A stretch of 64,000 bases of DNA from Qipengyuania pacifica (GCF_019857205.1 NZ_JAHWXO010000001.1:1-64000); one strand, 5' to 3'; numbered from the stretch's first letter, positions 10,590-20,353 are shown. The notes: a model not told the origin generated them from the sequence alone. Made by a program: numbers and translations.

Positions 10590-13214
10590 ATGGCCGACAC
10601 GCCCACCCCGATGATGCAGCAATACCTGGCCCTCAAGCAGGAAGCCGGAGACGCGCTCCTGTTCTACCGGATGGGCGATTTCTTCGAACTCTTCTTCGAC
10701 GATGCACGAGTGGCATCGAGAGTGCTGGACATCGCATTGACCACGCGCGGCGAACACGGCGGCCAGCCGGTTCCGATGTGCGGCGTTCCGGTCCATTCCG
10801 CGGAAGGTTATCTTGCCCGGCTGATCAAGGGCGGCTGCCGTGTCGCCATTGCCGAGCAGACGGAGACGCCCGACGAAGCGAGGGAACGGGCGAAGCGCGA
10901 AGGATCGCCCGTATCGAAGGCGCTGGTCGCGCGCGATATCGTGCGTTTGGTAACCGCCGGTACATTGACCGAAGAAGCGCTGCTGGAACCGCGACGCGCC
11001 AATCTGCTGGTGGCGATCGCTCCGGTTCGTGATGGGGTAGGTCTGGCCTCCTGCGACATCTCTACCGGGCGGATGGAGTTGGAGGAATGTACGGCAGACG
11101 CGCTCGACGCGGCGCTGGCGCGGCTCGGCGCCAGCGAGGTCGTGGCTCCCGACGATTGGGACGAGGCATTCCCGGACATCATCGCCCGCCCCCGCGCGGA
11201 CTTTCGCAGCGAAGCGGGTGAAGCCCGGCTCAAGGACATTCACAGTATCGCCACGCTCGATGGACTGGGCAGTTTTACCCGACCGATGCTGGCAGCAGCA
11301 GCGGGGCTCATTGCCTATCTCGATCATGCCGGGCGCGGGACGCTGCCGTTCCTGCTTCCACCAGTCGCGCGGGGGAGCGGTGCGCATCTGGCCATGGATG
11401 CCGCAACCCGCATGAGTCTCGAAATTCTGGAGGCGCAGGGCGGAGGTCGTGTCGGCAGCCTGATCGCCTGCGTCGATCGCTGTGCGACCGGGGCTGGAGC
11501 CCGGCAGATGGCGGAGGATCTTTCGGCGCCGCTGGCTGACCGCAACGCGATTGAACAGCGGCTGGCCGGTGTCCATTATTTTCACGCAGATCCCCTGCTG
11601 CGCGCCGACCTTCGCGCCATATTGCGGCAGGCGCCCGATATCGGTCGCGCACTCGGGCGGCTCGTCGCCGGGCGCGGCAGTCCGCGCGATCTTGGGCAGA
11701 TCCGCGACGGACTTTCCGAAGCACGGCGCATAAGAGACATTCTGGAATCCGGCATCGACCTGCCGCCCCTGCTCGGCCAGATGATCCACGCACTGGGCGG
11801 CCACGCTGCTTTGGTCGATCACTTGGCGCGGGCGCTGGTGCCCTCGCCTCCGACGGAACGCGGCCAGGGCGGCTTCATCGCCAGCGGCTACGACCATTCT
11901 CTGGATGCATTGCGCGAAACCAGCGGCAATGCGCGCAAGGCCATCGCCGCTCTCGAAGCGAAATATCGCGAGGAAACGGACACGGCATCGCTCAAGGTCA
12001 AGCATAACAAGGTGCTTGGCTATTTCATCGAAGTCCCCGCAAAACACGGTGACAAGCTGATGGCGGCGGAAAGCGGATTTACCCATCGCCAGACCATGGC
12101 CGGTGCGGTCCGTTTCAACTCGCTCGGCCTCCACGAAGAAGCGACCCGCATCGCCGAAGCAGGCGCCCATGCGCTCGCGGCAGAAGATGGCCATTTCGAA
12201 GAACTGGTCGGCGAAGTGGTCGCCGCTCGCGAAGCTATCGCGGCTACCGCAGCGGCTCTGGCACGCATCGATGTCTGCTCCGCCCTGGCCGAACGCGCGG
12301 TCGAAGGCGATTGGGCACGGCCCGAAATGCTTGACGAGCCCTGCCTCGAAATTAACGGCGGACGGCATCCAGTGGTCGAACAGGCGCTGGCCAAGACGGG
12401 CGAACGCTTTGTGGCCAACGACTGCACACTGGGTCCGGACGACAGATTGTGGCTGATCGGCGGTCCGAACATGGGCGGTAAATCCACTTTCCTGCGCCAG
12501 AATGCGATCATCATGCTGCTGGCGCAGGCGGGTAGTTTCGTGCCAGCGGCATCGGCCCGGATTGGATTGGCCGACAGGCTGTTCAGCCGCGTCGGAGCGA
12601 GCGACAATCTTGCGCGGGGCCGGTCTACGTTCATGGTCGAAATGGTGGAAACGGCGGCTATCCTCAGTCAGGCGACGGAGAAGAGCTTCGTCATCCTCGA
12701 CGAAGTGGGGCGCGGGACCAGCACTTACGACGGGATGGCCCTAGCCTGGGCGGTGGTAGAGGCGGTGCATGCGAACCTGCAGTGCCGCTGCCTGTTTGCG
12801 ACACATTATCACGAGCTCAGCCGTCTTGCCGATACCTGCGATGCGCTGAGCTTGCATCATGTTCGCGCACGGGAATGGAAGGGCGACCTCGTCCTGCTTC
12901 ACGAATTGGCCAAGGGGGCAGCCGACCGCAGCTATGGCCTTTCGGTGGCCAAGCTGGCCGGTGTCCCGCCGCCGGTCATCAAGCGCGCAAAGGCCGTGCT
13001 CGACAAGCTGGAAAAGGGGCGTGAAAAGACTGGTGGTCTTGTTGCGGGGCTTGGTGAATTACCTCTGTTTGCCGCCAGCGCGCAGGCGGAAGAAAAGGAC
13101 CGCGACGCGCTGCGCGATGCGCTGCACGCGCTCGATATCGATGCGCTCTCGCCGCGCGACGCGCTGGATAAACTGTACGAGTTGAAAGCGGTAGCCGAGG
13201 AAACCAAGGCTTAA
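10590..13214 (+). CDS. mutS: DNA mismatch repair protein MutS
   Basis: An 874-residue MutS. The mismatch-recognition motif FYRMGDFFELF, with the Phe-x-Glu wedge (F-F-E), lies near residue 30. The connector, core and clamp regions follow, then the ABC-type ATPase: Walker A GGPNMGGKST at 624-633, signature region SRVGASDNLARGRSTF, Walker B ILDEVGRGT and the switch ATHYHEL. The C-terminal segment carries the usual dimerisation tail. Length and motif order are normal. It recognises mispairs and recruits MutL; no mutL is in this window. Confidence 0.97.
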   Translation: MADTPTPMMQQYLALKQEAGDALLFYRMGDFFELFFDDARVASRVLDIALTTRGEHGGQPVPMCGVPVHSAEGYLARLIKGGCRVAIAEQTETPDEARERAKREGSPVSKALVARDIVRLVTAGTLTEEALLEPRRANLLVAIAPVRDGVGLASCDISTGRMELEECTADALDAALARLGASEVVAPDDWDEAFPDIIARPRADFRSEAGEARLKDIHSIATLDGLGSFTRPMLAAAAGLIAYLDHAGRGTLPFLLPPVARGSGAHLAMDAATRMSLEILEAQGGGRVGSLIACVDRCATGAGARQMAEDLSAPLADRNAIEQRLAGVHYFHADPLLRADLRAILRQAPDIGRALGRLVAGRGSPRDLGQIRDGLSEARRIRDILESGIDLPPLLGQMIHALGGHAALVDHLARALVPSPPTERGQGGFIASGYDHSLDALRETSGNARKAIAALEAKYREETDTASLKVKHNKVLGYFIEVPAKHGDKLMAAESGFTHRQTMAGAVRFNSLGLHEEATRIAEAGAHALAAEDGHFEELVGEVVAAREAIAATAAALARIDVCSALAERAVEGDWARPEMLDEPCLEINGGRHPVVEQALAKTGERFVANDCTLGPDDRLWLIGGPNMGGKSTFLRQNAIIMLLAQAGSFVPAASARIGLADRLFSRVGASDNLARGRSTFMVEMVETAAILSQATEKSFVILDEVGRGTSTYDGMALAWAVVEAVHANLQCRCLFATHYHELSRLADTCDALSLHHVRAREWKGDLVLLHELAKGAADRSYGLSVAKLAGVPPPVIKRAKAVLDKLEKGREKTGGLVAGLGELPLFAASAQAEEKDRDALRDALHALDIDALSPRDALDKLYELKAVAEETKA

Positions 13215-13226
13215 CGGGTCTGGGCT

Positions 13227-13628
13227 ATGTCGGCCATCATGGCAGGACATGTAATCGCCGGTCAGGGCAAGAAGCTCATCGTTATCGGGCTGTTTCTGGT
13301 GCTCGTGCTCATCCTTGTGGGCGGTGAAGACGATCCGGGTGTAATCGGTGGTCTGGCCGACGCAGATAACCCTGTCGTCGCCGCAGACGAACTAGCAGTC
13401 GCACAGACCAACAGCCCGCCACCCCCAGCGCGGCGCGAGGATCCGGCTTTGTCATCCTGGTATTCGCAATCGGCCGATAGTGGTGCGGCCGTCCCGCAGC
13501 CTTTGGTCCCAACGCCTGTAGACGATAGCCATCTGATCAATGATGCCAAACCCATGGTGTTGGTTGGCCCTCCAACTGCTCCTTCGGGGCCGACAATGAA
13601 CAGCCCTGACACCGCGGTGATCGAATAG
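13227..13628 (+). CDS. Hypothetical single-pass membrane protein
   Basis: A 133-residue protein with one strong hydrophobic segment at about residues 16-33 (KLIVIGLFLVLVLILVGG). The tail is Pro/Ser/Thr-rich, low-complexity and probably disordered. It begins 12 bp after mutS and could be co-transcribed. An ATG four codons downstream (13239) is an alternative start. No family recognised. The opposite strand is also open here but encodes a Ser/Thr/Pro-rich shadow without a hydrophobic core, so the plus strand is preferred. Confidence 0.55.
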   Translation: MSAIMAGHVIAGQGKKLIVIGLFLVLVLILVGGEDDPGVIGGLADADNPVVAADELAVAQTNSPPPPARREDPALSSWYSQSADSGAAVPQPLVPTPVDDSHLINDAKPMVLVGPPTAPSGPTMNSPDTAVIE

Positions 13629-13665
13629 GCACGGAACCGTGCAGACGCCCGCCCATTAATTCCGC

Positions 13666-14076
13666 ATGGCGCAGGACGATCCACCCGAGGACCCCGACAA
13701 ATCGACTGAGTGGGCAGAATTGCGCACCGACCTTGCCGAAGATCGCAACATCATGGCTATGGAGCGGACGTTTGCAGGATGGATGCGGACCGCCTTCGCA
13801 GCAATCGGGATCGGGCTGGGATTCAAGGCCGTGTTCGGCGCCTTCGACCCACCGTGGCTCGCCAAGGCAATAGCGACCGTATTCATTCTGGCGGGAGGCT
13901 GGCTCGCTATTACCGCACAAAAGCGCGCCTGCCGTACGCTTGAGCGGCTCGACACGCACAAGTTCGAGGCGATCTCCACCCCGAACTTCCGCGTGCTTGC
14001 TTATTCGGTTGCTGCCGGATCCATCTTGCTGACCGCAGGACTATGGATCCTGAATAACGGCACTATAACGGACTAG
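13666..14076 (+). CDS. DUF202 (YidH-family) inner membrane protein
   Basis: A 136-residue protein with three predicted transmembrane segments at about 40-55, 65-85 and 112-130. The DUF202 signature is seen in LAEDRNIMAMERTFAGWMRT and in ALGIGLGF-like residues (AAIGIGLGFKAVFG). Proteins of this family are small inner membrane proteins of unknown function. It lies 37 bp after a hypothetical membrane protein, and its stop overlaps that of the convergent gene at 14073. Confidence 0.85.
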   Translation: MAQDDPPEDPDKSTEWAELRTDLAEDRNIMAMERTFAGWMRTAFAAIGIGLGFKAVFGAFDPPWLAKAIATVFILAGGWLAITAQKRACRTLERLDTHKFEAISTPNFRVLAYSVAAGSILLTAGLWILNNGTITD

Positions 14077-14438
14077 CTGCCGTCTGAAGGAAGGTCGGGA
14101 TCGACCTTGGCCGACTTGCCGTATTTATCCTCATTATCATCGTGATTGTCCTCGCCGCGAAAGGCACCCATGTCGATCCGGCCCGAACTTTCCATGTCGC
14201 GCATGTGATCGACGGTATCCTGCGTCGAATCGTTCATTAGGCCGCTCTTGTTGTCGCTCTTGCGGCTTTCGGTCGGGGAGCCGGTTTGCCGGGTCGTCTC
14301 TCGCGCTTCTTCGGCGACTTCCTGCGCTTGGTTGCGGTGATCGTCCTGCTCGTCGTTATGGGTTTCCGGCGCGAGGCCAGCCTGACGGGCTTCCTGGCTT
14401 TCGCCCACAGGCGTATTTGTCTTGGTAGTATCGGTCAT
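14073..14438 (-). CDS. Small hydrophilic, probably disordered protein
   Basis: A 121-residue protein with almost no hydrophobic residues, rich in Asp, Glu, Asn, Gln, Ser, Thr and Lys, including repeated acidic/Asn runs (EDNHDDNEDKYG). AAAGGAGA lies 10 bp before the ATG, a strong ribosome site that supports real expression. The composition resembles hydrophilic stress or desiccation proteins, but no specific family is recognised, so the role stays open. Confidence 0.65.
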   Translation of the reverse strand: MTDTTKTNTPVGESQEARQAGLAPETHNDEQDDHRNQAQEVAEEARETTRQTGSPTESRKSDNKSGLMNDSTQDTVDHMRDMESSGRIDMGAFRGEDNHDDNEDKYGKSAKVDPDLPSDGS

Positions 14439-14536
14439 GATCGGAAAGTCTCCTTTGTCCGATCAACCGGTGGGCGGGCCCGCAGGTTCCATAAACACAG
14501 AATGCGCAGCGCCACTCTGCCCTTCCGGCCTTGACC

Positions 14537-15409
14537 CTAGCGCGTCGGCACGGGCTCCTCGCCCGAATAATCGTAGAAACCGCGCCCGGTCTTGCGGCCG
14601 AGCCACCCGGCTTCGACATATTTCACCAGCAGCGGGGCGGGCCGGTATTTGGCGTCGCGGGTGGTCTTGTAAAGCACCATGATAATGTCGAGGCAGGTAT
14701 CCAGCCCGACGAAATCGGCCAGCTGCAGCGGCCCCATCGGATGGTTGAGACCCAGGCGACAACCCTTGTCGATATCCTCGATGTCGGCGGTCGACTGGCC
14801 GAGCACGAAAATTGCCTCGTTGATCATCGGCAGCAGGATCCGGTTCACGACGAAGCCGGGTTCGTCCTGCGACAGGACTACTTCCTTGCCCAGGCTTTGC
14901 GCAAAGGCAGTGGTGCGTTCGGTCGTCGTCTGGTCGGTGGCGAGGCCCGGAATGACCTCGATCAGCTTCATCACCGGAACCGGGTTGAAGAAATGCAGCC
15001 CGATGAAACGCGCCGGATCGGGCGCGTAATTGGCCATGCGGGTGATCGGTATCGAACTGGTGTTCGAGGCCATGATCGCGTCGGGCGAAAGGAATTCCCC
15101 GGCCTTTTCGAAGATCGCCTGCTTGATCGCCTCCTTTTCGGTCGCCGCCTCGATGATGAGACCGGCATCCTTCATGCGCGAATAATCGGCAATCGGCGTG
15201 ATGCGTTTCATCGCCGCTTCGGCATCGGCGATTTCGATCTTGCCCTTGCCGACCAGCTTGCCGAACGCCTTGTCGATCCCGGCATGCGCCTTTTCGGCAA
15301 CGTCGAGGCTGACATCCGCCAGCAGAACATCCATGCCGTGCGCAGCCACGGTCTGCGCGATGCCGGAGCCCATCTGGCCCGCACCGATGATAGCGACCGT
15401 CTTGTCCAT
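14537..15409 (-). CDS. 3-hydroxybutyryl-CoA dehydrogenase
   Basis: A 290-residue L-3-hydroxyacyl-CoA dehydrogenase. The N-terminal Rossmann motif is [10 protein letters not shown] (residues 9-18). The catalytic His-Glu pair is in [16 protein letters not shown], and the substrate-binding serine is in ASNTSSI. The C-terminal dimerisation domain ends in the signature [18 protein letters not shown] lies just before ATG 15409; the in-frame codons upstream lack a ribosome site. It oxidises 3-hydroxybutyryl-CoA to acetoacetyl-CoA in butanoate/PHB or short-chain fatty acid metabolism. It follows the cobalamin adenosyltransferase gene by 71 bp. Confidence 0.92.
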   Translation of the reverse strand: MDKTVAIIGAGQMGSGIAQTVAAHGMDVLLADVSLDVAEKAHAGIDKAFGKLVGKGKIEIADAEAAMKRITPIADYSRMKDAGLIIEAATEKEAIKQAIFEKAGEFLSPDAIMASNTSSIPITRMANYAPDPARFIGLHFFNPVPVMKLIEVIPGLATDQTTTERTTAFAQSLGKEVVLSQDEPGFVVNRILLPMINEAIFVLGQSTADIEDIDKGCRLGLNHPMGPLQLADFVGLDTCLDIIMVLYKTTRDAKYRPAPLLVKYVEAGWLGRKTGRGFYDYSGEEPVPTR

Positions 15410-15480
15410 CGAAACTTCCCTTCGCATGTGCAGCAAAACGCGTGCACTAGCGAAGGGGCGCGGCGCTGGCTAGCGCCGGC

Positions 15481-16059
15481 TTAGCGGTTGGCGCCGGGAA
15501 TCCACTTCACGTCGCCGCGCCCGTCGTCGTTTGCTACGCGGGCAAGGACGAAGAGATAGTCCGACAGCCGGTTGATATAGGCCAGCGCCTGCGGATTGGT
15601 GGGTACGTGCGACGCCATTGCGGTCATTGCGCGTTCCGCATGGCGAACCGCGCCGCGGGCCACATGCAGGCGTGCGGCAGCCTCGGTCCCGCCCGGAAGC
15701 ACGAAGCTGGTCAGCGGTTCGAGGCGGGTGTTCGCGGCGTCGATCGCCTGTTCCAACCACACGACCTGCGCCTCCACGACCCGCAGGACCATTTCCGACG
15801 GGGAAAAATCGTCTTCGTCTTTAGCCGGCGTGGCGAGATCGGCACCGAGATCGAACAGATCGTTCTGGATCCGGTACAGCGGTTCGGCATACTCACCGTC
15901 CGCCAGCACCACGGCTGCCAGTCCCAGCGCGCTGTTGGCTTCGTCCACCGCGCCGATCGCCGCCATGCGTGCATCGTGCTTGGGCAGGCGCGATCCGTCG
16001 ACGAGACCGGTGGTCCCGTCATCGCCGGTGCGGGTGTAGATCTTGTTGAGCTTGACCAC
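15481..16059 (-). CDS. Cob(I)yrinic acid a,c-diamide adenosyltransferase, PduO type
   Basis: A 192-residue PduO-type ATP:cob(I)alamin adenosyltransferase. The N-terminal ATP-binding motif is YTRTGDDGTTGL. The helical body carries the conserved FVLPGG and RLHVARGAVRHAER segments, in which the arginines bind the ATP triphosphate. It makes adenosylcobalamin from cob(I)alamin. It lies 9 bp after a small membrane protein gene and downstream of gluQRS in an apparent operon. No cobalamin riboswitch is evident upstream. Confidence 0.93.
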   Translation of the reverse strand: MVKLNKIYTRTGDDGTTGLVDGSRLPKHDARMAAIGAVDEANSALGLAAVVLADGEYAEPLYRIQNDLFDLGADLATPAKDEDDFSPSEMVLRVVEAQVVWLEQAIDAANTRLEPLTSFVLPGGTEAAARLHVARGAVRHAERAMTAMASHVPTNPQALAYINRLSDYLFVLARVANDDGRGDVKWIPGANR

Positions 16060-16068
16060 GCTTCTGGG

Positions 16069-16299
16069 TCAGCTGGCGATCGCTAGGATGACCGCCACGA
16101 CCACGATCGCCAATGCCTGATACTTGATGCGCGCGAACATCATCTTGTTCTGCAGCAATTGCATTTCGGTAGCATCGGTCTGCTCGCCGCTTTCGAGATC
16201 GATCTTCGTGCTTTTCAGAAAAGCCACGACGCCGCGCACAAGGCTTGCGACCACGAGAACCATGAGAATGACGAGCAGAATGGTGAGGAAGGTTGTCAT
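16069..16299 (-). CDS. Twin-transmembrane small inner membrane protein (HIG1-like)
   Basis: A 76-residue protein with two hydrophobic helices (about residues 4-28 and 58-75). They are separated by a polar loop ending in QLLQNKMMFARIKYQALAI. This topology and the QNKMMxxRxxxQ pattern match the small HIG1/twin-TM proteins common in Sphingomonadales. HIG1 proteins in other systems assist respiratory complexes; whether this one does is inference. It sits 12 bp after gluQRS. Confidence 0.75.
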   Translation of the reverse strand: MTTFLTILLVILMVLVVASLVRGVVAFLKSTKIDLESGEQTDATEMQLLQNKMMFARIKYQALAIVVVAVILAIAS

Positions 16300-16311
16300 A
16301 ACTGCCTCTAT

Positions 16312-17142
16312 CTAGGAGTTCGCCAGCGTAATGCCAGCGGGGAATTCGCCGGAACGCAGCGCGTCGGCCAGCGCCTGCCCGTTCTCCCCACTTCTACGCC
16401 GGTCCGCCAAGGACGGCGATCCGCGCCGCTTGGCGAGCTTCTGTCCGCTTTCATCGGTCAGCAGACCGTGGTGATACCAAAGGGGCACCGGCAGGCCGAG
16501 TAAGTCTTGCAGAAGGCGATGAATATGCGTTGCGTCGAACAGATCCGCACCCCGCGTCACCAGCGTGACTCCGTCAGCCGCATCGTCCAAGGTCGCGGCC
16601 AGGTGATAGCTTGCGGGTGAATCTTTTCGCACGATGACGACGTCCCCACCCCCGCGGGGGTCTGCGACCTGCTGCCCGGCCAGCGCATCCTCCCAGAAAA
16701 GATGCCCGCTTTCCGCCATCGCCCGGTCGATGTCGAGCCGCAGCGCAGCAGGCTTGCCAAGGTCGACCACGCTGCCCTTGCACGTTCCGGGGTAGATGGC
16801 GCCGTGCGATCCCAGACGCGGTTTCAACGCCTCTATGTCGGCGCGCGTGCAGGTGCAGGGATAAAGCAAACCGCGGTCGAGCAGGTTGCGTGCCGCCGCG
16901 TCGTATGTCGTCAGCCGGGTCGACTGCGCGGGCACTTCTTCCCATTCCAGTCCCAGCCACTCGAGATCGCGACGAAATTCGTCAGTCAGTTCAGGGCGCG
17001 AGCGCGGCCCGTCGATATCTTCGATCCGCAGCAGGAAGCGCCCGCGTTCCTCACGCGCCAGATCATGGGCCACGATAGCCGAGAACGCATGGCCGAGATG
17101 GAGCGGCCCGTTAGGGCTGGGGGCAAAGCGAGTGACGGTCAT
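16312..17142 (-). CDS. gluQ: Glutamyl-Q tRNA(Asp) synthetase
   Basis: A 276-residue truncated glutamyl-tRNA synthetase paralog that lacks the anticodon-binding domain. Class I motifs are HLGH (residues 17-20) and the KMSKS-equivalent KLAKR. The zinc site has the CxC ... YxxxC spacing diagnostic of GluQRS (YPCTCTR ... YPGTC). It activates glutamate and attaches it to queuosine at position 34 of tRNA-Asp, which fits the presence of queC at 54.4 kb. It begins a minus-strand operon with a small membrane protein and cobalamin adenosyltransferase. Confidence 0.94.
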   Translation of the reverse strand: MTVTRFAPSPNGPLHLGHAFSAIVAHDLAREERGRFLLRIEDIDGPRSRPELTDEFRRDLEWLGLEWEEVPAQSTRLTTYDAAARNLLDRGLLYPCTCTRADIEALKPRLGSHGAIYPGTCKGSVVDLGKPAALRLDIDRAMAESGHLFWEDALAGQQVADPRGGGDVVIVRKDSPASYHLAATLDDAADGVTLVTRGADLFDATHIHRLLQDLLGLPVPLWYHHGLLTDESGQKLAKRRGSPSLADRRRSGENGQALADALRSGEFPAGITLANS

Positions 17143-17256
17143 AGTGGCGAAAAAGATGCTCTTTCACTGGGCAAGCTTGTGGATAGCATGTGTGTAACAG
17201 GCTTGACGCTTTTCCTTGCAAGTGCATTTTCACTGCTATCGGGGAGGAACGCACTG

Positions 17257-17865
17257 GTGTTCAAGGCCGAACTGCTGGAACGGGCCGCAAGGTTCCGAAG
17301 TACCGCCGAGGATCCGACTCGCAATCTGCAGTCGTGTCCCAGCCTGGTTCTCAATGCCGACTACACGCCGCTGTCTTATTATCCGCTGAGCCTGTGGCCA
17401 TGGCAGACCGCGATCAAGGCCATCTTTCTCGACCGGGTCGACGTGATCGCCACCTACGAGCGCGAGGTGCACTCCCCCTCCCTCGACATGAAGATCCCGA
17501 GCGTGATAGCGCTCAAGCAATATGTTAAGCCGAGCGAGTTTCCCGCCTTCACCCGGTTTAACCTGTTCCTGCGCGACCGGTTCAGCTGCCAGTTCTGCGG
17601 CGACATGCACAATCTCACCTTCGATCACGTCGTTCCCCGCCGGTTGGGCGGCAAGACCACGTGGGAAAACATCGCCACCGCCTGCGCGCCCTGCAACATG
17701 AAGAAGGGCGGCCGTACGCCCAAGCAGGCCGGCATGCAGCTCTACAGCCAGCCGATCCGGCCGACCCACTGGCAGTTGCAGCAGCACGGCAAGATGTTTC
17801 CGCCCAACTACCTCCACGAAACTTGGCGCGATTGGCTCTACTGGGACATCGAACTAGAGGCTTGA
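17257..17865 (+). CDS. HNH endonuclease family protein
   Basis: A 202-residue protein from GTG 17257, chosen because GGGGAGGAAC ends 6 bp upstream. An in-frame ATG at 17190 would add an unlikely hydrophobic leader. The zinc-ribbon HNH fold is clear at about residues 110-150: CQFCG, then FDHVVPRRLGG with the catalytic His, then N in WENI and the second pair CAPCN. The upstream half (LNADYTPLSYYPLSLW) is typical of a conserved single-copy HNH family in alphaproteobacteria. Substrate and role are unknown. Divergent from gluQRS. Confidence 0.88.
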   Translation: MFKAELLERAARFRSTAEDPTRNLQSCPSLVLNADYTPLSYYPLSLWPWQTAIKAIFLDRVDVIATYEREVHSPSLDMKIPSVIALKQYVKPSEFPAFTRFNLFLRDRFSCQFCGDMHNLTFDHVVPRRLGGKTTWENIATACAPCNMKKGGRTPKQAGMQLYSQPIRPTHWQLQQHGKMFPPNYLHETWRDWLYWDIELEA

Positions 17866-18119
17866 TCCATTCAGCTTTGCAAGCGCGAAGCGCGAGACAT
17901 GGACCGCGTGTTACACTGTCCAAGCGATAAAAAGCAGAAAGGCAGTAAGCCCTATCTTTAGCCAGTAGTGAAAAGGGCAAGGTGTAACGCATCGTTTGCC
18001 AATGCATCAATATCACGGTGTAGGACAGAGCATGAGGTAACCGTTCTAAAGAACTGCGTACCATCCTATCTGGACCGTCATTGTCCTGTTACTCATCGAA
18101 CCGCGGCAAGGTGAGGCCT

Positions 18120-18392
18120 ATGACCATATTGATCTGGATAATTCCCGCAGCAATTATCGTCTTCTTACTGGCATTGATTTTCCGGCGCTTGATGCTGAGC
18201 TTTCTTCGCATTCCTCATGGAATGGTGCTGGTCTTGGCGGTTGTGGGCGCGACGGCGATCGCCATGGCGATAAACGCGTCGCTGTTGCCATCCGAGCTAG
18301 CGTCCAAGATCGGCGCGGCGGTCCTGATTGCCGGCTTGATGGTAGGCTCTGTTCTCACCGCGCAGGAGTTTCGGAGTCCAAAGAAGGATTGA
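18120..18392 (+). CDS. Hypothetical small membrane protein
   Basis: A 90-residue protein from ATG 18120, with AAGGTGAGG ending 2 bp upstream. It has three hydrophobic segments (about 2-22, 31-52 and 62-78). No family recognised. The 254 bp between the HNH gene and this one hold no gene that can be supported. The composition there is less GC-rich than its neighbours, and no repeat is obvious. Confidence 0.6.
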   Translation: MTILIWIIPAAIIVFLLALIFRRLMLSFLRIPHGMVLVLAVVGATAIAMAINASLLPSELASKIGAAVLIAGLMVGSVLTAQEFRSPKKD

Positions 18393-18494
18393 TCCGACCC
18401 ACGTGCTCTACAAGAAACACGGCTGTTAGAGGTATGGGTAAACGGCCAGGAGCAACGCGAGAAATTGGGCCTCACGGGGTCACAAGGCCGTAAA

Positions 18495-19715
18495 TCAGGT
18501 AACCGCCGCCCGTTCCTGAAATTCGCCGCGCTGCCATTCGCCGGTTTCCAGCACCTCGGCCAGATGCCGCGCGGCTTCGGCCATGTCCTCGAACCGCAGA
18601 TAGGCGGGCGCAAAGCCGAAGCGCAGGATATCGGGGTCGCGGAAGTCGCCGATGACACCTCGGGCGATCAGCGCCTGGCAGATGGCGTAGGCGTCCTGAT
18701 GGCGGAAGGACAGCTGGCTTCCGCGCCGCGCCGGATCGGTCGGACTGACGAGATCGATCGCCACGCCCCTTTCGGACAGGCACTGGCGGAAGAACTCGGA
18801 CAGCGCCTGCGACTTGGCATAGAGGCGATCGATGCCGATTTCGGCGATGAGATCGACGCCCACCTCCAGCGCGGCAAGCCCGAGGATCGGCGGCGTGCCG
18901 CACAGCAGTTTCTCGACGCCGGGCGCTGCCTCGTAATCGTCGCTGAAGGCGAAGGGCGCGGCGTGCCCCATCCAGCCGGTCAGGGGCTGACGTGCCGCTT
19001 CCAGGTGCTTTTCCGCCACGAAAGCGTAAGCCGGGGCGCCCGGGCCGCCGTTGAAGTATTTGTAGCCGCAACCGACCGCGAAATCCGCCGCGCACCCGTC
19101 GAGATCGACCGGCAGCGCGCCGCCCGAATGCGACAGGTCCCACAGCACCAGCGCGCCGGCATCATGCGCCGCGCGGGTCAGTTCGGCCATGTCGAACGTC
19201 TCGCCCGTCTTGTAATGCGTATGGGTGAGCATCAGCAGGGCAACGCTGTCGTCCAGCGCCTCGATCAGCCGGCCGCGCTCTGCCAGACGGCGCTCGGCCA
19301 GACCCTGCCGTTCCAGCCCGTCGATCATGTAGAGATCGGTGGGGAAATTGCCGGGTTCGCTCAGCACCACCTTGCGCCCGGGCTGCATGGCCAGCGCGGC
19401 GGAGATCAGCTTGAACAGGTTCACGCTGGTGGAATCGCAGGCGATCACCTCGTGCGGACGGGCGCCGATCAGCGGCGCGATCTTCGCCCCCAAACGCGCC
19501 GGCAGATCGATCCAGCCGGCGGTGTTCCAGCTGCGGATGAGATCGCGGCCCCATTCTTCGCGCACGACCCCTTCCAGCCGTGCGGGCGTCGCTTTCGGCA
19601 GGCAGCCGAGCGAATTGCCGTCGAGATAGATGACGCCATCCGGCAGCATGAACCGGTCGCGAAATCCGCGCAGCGGATCGCCGGCGTCGAGGAAGCGGGC
19701 GCGTTCCAGCATCAT
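18495..19715 (-). CDS. kynU: Kynureninase
   Basis: A 406-residue PLP enzyme that cleaves kynurenine to anthranilate and alanine. The PLP-binding lysine is in GCGYKYFNGGPGAP. YLDGNSLG near the N-terminus and the aspartate of LWDLSHSGGALP are family hallmarks. The ATG at 19715 overlaps the kynB stop by four bases (ATGA), indicating translational coupling. It is the last gene of a kynA-kynB-kynU operon. The first and second codons are both ATG; the first is used here. Confidence 0.95.
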   Translation of the reverse strand: MMLERARFLDAGDPLRGFRDRFMLPDGVIYLDGNSLGCLPKATPARLEGVVREEWGRDLIRSWNTAGWIDLPARLGAKIAPLIGARPHEVIACDSTSVNLFKLISAALAMQPGRKVVLSEPGNFPTDLYMIDGLERQGLAERRLAERGRLIEALDDSVALLMLTHTHYKTGETFDMAELTRAAHDAGALVLWDLSHSGGALPVDLDGCAADFAVGCGYKYFNGGPGAPAYAFVAEKHLEAARQPLTGWMGHAAPFAFSDDYEAAPGVEKLLCGTPPILGLAALEVGVDLIAEIGIDRLYAKSQALSEFFRQCLSERGVAIDLVSPTDPARRGSQLSFRHQDAYAICQALIARGVIGDFRDPDILRFGFAPAYLRFEDMAEAARHLAEVLETGEWQRGEFQERAAVT

Positions 19716-20353
19716 GCCAGTTCCCTCAGGATCGCGCGGCACAGGCCTGCATCGCCGCCGCCAACCTTGAGCGGCAGGGCGACAAGTTCGTAGCGCCCCT
19801 CGTCCACGTCATCGAGCACCAGCCCTTCGAGAATGCGCATGTCGTGTTTCAGCACTGCGTGATGCGCGTCCATCGTCTTGCTCTCCTGCGGATCGACGCT
19901 GGGTGCATCGGTGCCGATCAGCTTGACCCCCTGCAGCGCCAGCCAATCGATTGTCTCGGCTGCGATCGGCAGCCAGTCGCTGCGCCATTCGTCGTGCGGG
20001 AAACTGTCCCAGGTGCGGAACAGGACGCGGTCGGCGCTGTCGATATGCGGCAGGTCGGCAATGTCGATCGCGCCGTTCACGCCGCGCGCGTCCAGCACCA
20101 GGCAGGTGCCGATATAGGGGTCGATTTCCATGCTGGCGGCATCCAGCGCGCCTTGCGCGTAATGCAGCGGTGCATCGGCATGGGTGCCCGAATGCGTGCT
20201 CATCGTCATCCGGCCGACATTGACGGGCGAGCCTTCGTCCATCCGCCATGTCCGCTCGAACCCGAACCTTGTATCGCCCGGCCAGACGGGCAGGTCCGGG
20301 CGCAGGGTCTGCGAGATGTCCCAGATCCGGCGGGTGCTTTTCCAGCTGCTCAT
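19712..20353 (-). CDS. kynB: Arylformamidase (kynurenine formamidase)
   Basis: A 213-residue cyclase-family metal-dependent hydrolase. The HxGTHxDAPxH signature (STHSGTHADAPLHY) supplies the zinc ligands, and WDISQTLRPDLPVWPGD at the start is typical of KynB. It hydrolyses N-formylkynurenine to kynurenine and formate. The start ATG overlaps the kynA stop by four bases, and its own stop overlaps the kynU start in the same way, so all three enzymes are coupled. Confidence 0.95.
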   Translation of the reverse strand: MSSWKSTRRIWDISQTLRPDLPVWPGDTRFGFERTWRMDEGSPVNVGRMTMSTHSGTHADAPLHYAQGALDAASMEIDPYIGTCLVLDARGVNGAIDIADLPHIDSADRVLFRTWDSFPHDEWRSDWLPIAAETIDWLALQGVKLIGTDAPSVDPQESKTMDAHHAVLKHDMRILEGLVLDDVDEGRYELVALPLKVGGGDAGLCRAILRELA